Source of the DNA: DATMGU01 sp035555315
GTDB lineage: Bacteria; Pseudomonadota; Alphaproteobacteria; ATCC43930; CGMCC-115725
Direction: 5' to 3'
Assembly (NCBI GenBank): GCA_035555315.1
Contig: DATMGU010000003.1
Location: forward strand, 1-31,913
DNA length: 31,913 bases
The number at the start of each line of letters is the position of its first letter. Position 1 is the stretch's first letter. Shown here in pieces: positions 28,941-31,913 of the stretch. Made by a program: the position numbers and the translations under genes. The notes beneath the pieces were generated by a model. It saw only the letters and a program-made list of their open reading frames with translations, did not search any database and was not told the DNA's origin.

Positions 28941-29948
28941 CTAAGCGGCACGTCCCAGGGCGTCGAGGAAGGTGGATTGATCGACATTGCCGCCCGACGC
29001 GATGGCCACCACGGTCCGGCCGGCCACGGGCAGTTTCCCGGATAGCGCCGCGGCCAAGGCGACGGCCCCGCCGGGCTCGACCACCAGTTTATACTCCTCG
29101 AAAGCCACTTTCATGGCCCGCGCCACTTCATCGTCGGTGACGGCGAGGCCGCCGGCCAACAGCCGCCGATTGATGGCGAAGGTGATCTCGCCGGGCATCG
29201 GCGCCAGCAAGGCGTCGCAGAACGATTTGCCGCCGGGCACATTGGCCAGCCGTTCGCCGGCGGCGAGCGACCGGGCGTGGTCGTCGAAATCGGCGGGCTC
29301 GACCGAATAGACCTTGGTGCCGGGCGATTGCGCGGCGAAGGCCAGCGCGCAGCCCGCGACCAGCCCGCCGCCGCCGCTGCAGATCAGCGCCGCATCGATC
29401 CGCAGGTCGCGCTCCGCCGCCTGGGCGATCATCTCCAACGCCGCGGTGCCCTGGCCGGCGATGACTTCCGGCTCGTCATAGGGACGCACGATCGTGCCGC
29501 CCGTCTCGGCGACGATGCGCTGGGCGACCGCGTCGCGATCCTCGGTGTGACGGTCATAGGTCACCACCCGAGCGCCAAAGCCCTTGGTATTGGCGACCTT
29601 GATCGCCGGCGCATCGGCCGGCATCACGATGACCGCCGGAATGCCCAGCAGCTCCGCCGCCGCGGCGACGCCCTGGGCGTGATTGCCGGATGAAAACGCC
29701 ACCACGCCACGCCGCCGCTGGTCGGCATCGAACTGGACCAGGCAGTTGAAGGCGCCCCGGAACTTGAACGAGCCGGTCCGTTGCAGCGGCTCCGCCTTCA
29801 CCAGCAGCCTTCCGCCCAGCCGTTTGTCGACCGCGGCGGAGGAGAGGAGGGGGGTGACCACGGCATGGCCGGCCAATCGGCGCTGCGCCGCCAGCACATT
29901 GTCGATGGTCGGGATCATCGCCGGGTCAGAATTGGTCGAGGAAGGCAT
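28941..29948 (-). CDS. Threonine dehydratase / serine racemase-like PLP enzyme
   Basis: A 335-residue fold-type II PLP enzyme. The PLP lysine is K62 in GSFKFRGA, followed by the substrate Asn loop SSGNHAQG (86-93) and the phosphate-binding glycine loop SGGGGL (191-196); the C-terminus has VVEPGGAVAL and IASGGNVD. There is no C-terminal ACT regulatory domain, so it is of the catabolic or serine-racemase-like type, converting L-Thr or L-Ser (or a 3-hydroxy-aspartate) to the 2-oxo acid and ammonia. Start: ATG 29948 has GGAGCAGG upstream and overlaps the hydrolase gene by 23 bases; ATG 29918 would start just after the hydrolase stop and lose ten residues. It is the last gene of a minus-strand operon. 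Confidence 0.87.
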   Translation of the reverse strand: MPSSTNSDPAMIPTIDNVLAAQRRLAGHAVVTPLLSSAAVDKRLGGRLLVKAEPLQRTGSFKFRGAFNCLVQFDADQRRRGVVAFSSGNHAQGVAAAAELLGIPAVIVMPADAPAIKVANTKGFGARVVTYDRHTEDRDAVAQRIVAETGGTIVRPYDEPEVIAGQGTAALEMIAQAAERDLRIDAALICSGGGGLVAGCALAFAAQSPGTKVYSVEPADFDDHARSLAAGERLANVPGGKSFCDALLAPMPGEITFAINRRLLAGGLAVTDDEVARAMKVAFEEYKLVVEPGGAVALAAALSGKLPVAGRTVVAIASGGNVDQSTFLDALGRAA

Positions 29949-30771
29949 CGATCGCCTGCTCCGCTATGGGTTCGGAAAGATTCGGCGTGTGTCCGACATC
30001 GGGCACCGTCACCGTCTTGAGGTCGGGCTTCACCGCAACCATCCGCTCCAGACCCCCTTCGGTCAAGATGTCGGACACCCCGCCGCGGATCACCAGGGCC
30101 GGCCGTTGACCGAGACCGCGAAAGACCGGCCACAGATCGCGCTGCGGCTCCCGCCCGGCGATCAGCGCGCGCGCCAGGTTGATATCCCAATCATAGCGCA
30201 GCAGCCCGTCCGGCGCCTCGCGAAAGGTCGCTTGCGCCATCTCCAGCCAGGCCTCGTCGGTCTTATCGCCGAGCTTGGGCATCGTCAGCTTGACGAAAGC
30301 GGTGGCGGCCGCCCAATCCGGTTGCGGCTGGTCGATGCCGATCGTCGTCATGATGCGCCCAAGACCACCGCCCAGCTCCGGGCCGATATCGTTCAGCACG
30401 ATGCCGGCCACCATCATCGGACGGAACGCGGCGAGCCCCATGCCCAGCAAGCCGCCGAGCGATGTGCCGATCACCACGACGGGGCCGACATCGCAGACCG
30501 TCAGGATCTGGCCGATATCGCCCAGATACGTGGCCGGCATGTAGTTTCGCCAATTCGGGTCGCGGGCCGACTGGCCGCGTCCCCGATAATCCGGGCAGAT
30601 CACCCGCCGCCGCCCCGCATGGCGGGTCGCCAGCTTGTGAAAATCCTTGGAGTTCCGGCTGATGCCGCTGAGGCACAGCAGCGGCATGCCGGGGGTGAGC
30701 GGATCGCCATAGTCGCGAAAATACAGGCTGAGCCCGTCCTGCGCCGAAACGCGTCGTTCGCGAAAGCTCAT
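29926..30771 (-). CDS. Alpha/beta-hydrolase family protein
   Basis: A 281-residue alpha/beta-hydrolase. The nucleophile elbow is GTSLGG with Ser104; the other triad members should be D234 (GGVSDIL) and H261 (VGHTPNLSEP). The oxyanion area is LCLSGISRNSKDF and the strand RRVICPDYRGRGQSARD is typical. Substrate is unknown; esters, lactones or C-C bonded diketo acids are all possible for this family. It overlaps the lytic transglycosylase stop by ATGA (30768-30771) and the dehydratase start by 23 bases, so the three are co-translated although their functions look unrelated. Confidence 0.88.
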   Translation of the reverse strand: MSFRERRVSAQDGLSLYFRDYGDPLTPGMPLLCLSGISRNSKDFHKLATRHAGRRRVICPDYRGRGQSARDPNWRNYMPATYLGDIGQILTVCDVGPVVVIGTSLGGLLGMGLAAFRPMMVAGIVLNDIGPELGGGLGRIMTTIGIDQPQPDWAAATAFVKLTMPKLGDKTDEAWLEMAQATFREAPDGLLRYDWDINLARALIAGREPQRDLWPVFRGLGQRPALVIRGGVSDILTEGGLERMVAVKPDLKTVTVPDVGHTPNLSEPIAEQAIDAFLDQF

Positions 30772-31913
30772 CTTCTAAGATCGGCGGGCAACGAGAAGGC
30801 CAGTGCCGGATCGCCGATCCGAAGGCGATAGACCTGTAGCCCTTCCAGCACCCGCTGCACGTAATTGCGGGTCTCGTTGAACGGGATCTGCTCGACCCAA
30901 TCGACCACGTCGATATCGGTCTGGCGGGGGTCGCCGTAATCGCGCACCCATTGCCGAACCCGGCCGGGACCGGCGTTATAGCCGGCGACCGCCAGCACAT
31001 AGGAACCGTTGAAGCCGTTCAGCACGCCGCCGAAATAGGCTTGTCCCAGCGTCACGTTGAAGATGCCATCGCTGGTCAATCGGTCCGGCGAATAGGGCAA
31101 TTGCAGCGATTTGGCGACTTGGTTCGCCGTGGCCGGCATCAGCTGCATCAGGCCGCGCGCACCCGCCGGGCTGAGCGCCCCGGTCTCGAACGCGCTCTCC
31201 TGACGGATCAGCGCCAGCAGCAGCGCATGTTCCGGGCCCCCCGTCACCTCGGGCAGGCTGATGATCGGGTAGCCGGCGCGGGTCAGGGTGATGCCGCGAT
31301 AGCTCGCCCGCTTGGCCGCGGCGACGCCCAGTTCCAGCCGGCCCAAATCATCGGCCATATCGGCGATCAGCGCATGGTCGGCCGGCGTCTTGGCCAACTC
31401 GCTCAGCCGGTTCATGAACGGCTTCATGCGGTCCTGCTCGTTGACGAAGGCCAGGATACGGACGACGCGGACCAGGTCGCGCTTGTTGAAGGCGGTGGTT
31501 TCGGCGGCGGAGGCCTTGGGTTCCGGCGCCGGCTTGGTCAGCCAGGGAAGTCCCATCTGCGCGATCGCCAATTGGCCGTAATAGGTCGTCGGGTATGTCG
31601 ATGCCTTCTCGTACCAACTCGCGGCATCCGCCGGTTTGTCGAGGGCCGCCGATGCCCGCCCGGCCCAATAGGCGCCGCGCGATAGGCTGAGCGGCAGGGT
31701 CGCCGTATCGTAGAGGCGGGTGAAGTGTTTCAGCCCGCGTTCCGGATCGCGCAGGAACCGAAAGGCGATCCAGCCGGCCAGGAACTCCGCCTCGGCGACC
31801 GGTGCCCCATCCGTCAATTGGGTATCCGCGACCAGGGAATAGGCTTGCGAGATATTGCCGTTGTTGAGTTCGCGTCGGGCCAGGATCTGCCGGTCGGGCC
31901 ACCAGGCGATCGG
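30768..31913 (-). CDS. slt: Soluble lytic murein transglycosylase (Slt type), cut by the window edge
   Basis: The open frame runs through the right edge without a start, so the N-terminus is missing; the 381 visible residues begin PIAWWPDRQILARRELNNGN. The first two thirds are TPR-like helical repeats (superhelical U/L-domain, e.g. AEAEFLAGWIAFRFLRDPER, GAYWAGRASAAL). The C-terminal SLT domain (about residues 225-360 of the visible part) has the catalytic glutamate in LALIRQESAF, then SPAGARGLMQLMPATA and VLAVAGYNAGPGRV. It cuts peptidoglycan glycan strands to give 1,6-anhydro ends in the periplasm. It is the first visible gene of the minus-strand operon with the hydrolase and dehydratase. 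Confidence 0.92.
   Translation of the reverse strand, partial: PIAWWPDRQILARRELNNGNISQAYSLVADTQLTDGAPVAEAEFLAGWIAFRFLRDPERGLKHFTRLYDTATLPLSLSRGAYWAGRASAALDKPADAASWYEKASTYPTTYYGQLAIAQMGLPWLTKPAPEPKASAAETTAFNKRDLVRVVRILAFVNEQDRMKPFMNRLSELAKTPADHALIADMADDLGRLELGVAAAKRASYRGITLTRAGYPIISLPEVTGGPEHALLLALIRQESAFETGALSPAGARGLMQLMPATANQVAKSLQLPYSPDRLTSDGIFNVTLGQAYFGGVLNGFNGSYVLAVAGYNAGPGRVRQWVRDYGDPRQTDIDVVDWVEQIPFNETRNYVQRVLEGLQVYRLRIGDPALAFSLPADLRR

Overview
The window is dense, high-GC DNA (clearly above 60% by eye) with strong G/C third-position bias, many ATGA/GTGA start-stop overlaps and few intergenic gaps. The gene set (M23 peptidase plus bactofilin, a motA with no motB beside it, a DUF2336 protein plus histidine kinase, a fused TRAP QM permease, an AndAc-type dioxygenase, DUF6356) points to an alphaproteobacterium, most likely near Rhodospirillales. 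That placement is inference from gene content; there is no rRNA, tRNA, CRISPR array, transposase or phage gene in the window.

Left end (1-992): the 3' end of an unknown gene, a strong GC hairpin, then two minus-strand 47-aa peptide genes on an exact 270-bp head-to-tail duplication (277-546 and 547-816). Each peptide ends in a textbook double-glycine leader motif (DDDLKTVSGG) with only four residues after it. A perfect 16-bp palindrome matching the CRP consensus lies upstream of the second copy and is decayed in the first. This lower-GC accessory patch is one of the two most unusual parts of the window.

993-7606: an anthranilate-type Rieske dioxygenase (alpha and beta subunits) with an AraC-family regulator but no ferredoxin or reductase genes; a ferritin-like diiron protein; a DUF6356 membrane protein coupled to a class II glutamine amidotransferase; an Lrp/AsnC regulator; and a protein with two PRC-barrel domains. 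7761-11469: phosphoglucomutase and a TRAP transporter with fused small and large permease subunits, started through a coupled 26-aa leader ORF.

11628-16919: a tightly coupled six-gene operon: b-type cytochrome, Tat/lipoprotein molybdopterin oxidoreductase (sulfite-oxidase/MsrP fold), TIGR04282-type transferase, polytopic GT-C-like glycosyltransferase, radical SAM/SPASM enzyme and a GT2 glycosyltransferase. Each part is recognisable but the assembled pathway is not one I can name. It is the best candidate here for an undescribed system: a radical-SAM-modified glycan, glycolipid or glycoprotein made at the membrane, with a periplasmic redox branch.

16949-25747: three small minus-strand unknowns, a full-length DsbD, a DUF2336/histidine kinase pair, an HpaI-type aldolase, an orphan ACT-domain protein, motA, and a small lipoprotein. 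26094-31913: an M23 endopeptidase overlapping a bactofilin gene (a cell-shape module), a glutathione S-transferase, then a minus-strand operon of soluble lytic transglycosylase (cut by the window end), alpha/beta hydrolase and threonine-dehydratase-like PLP enzyme.

A recurring architectural feature is short two-copy direct repeats (12-20 bp copies, periods 14-22 bp) in five separate intergenic gaps, one of which duplicates the stop codon of the TRAP gene.
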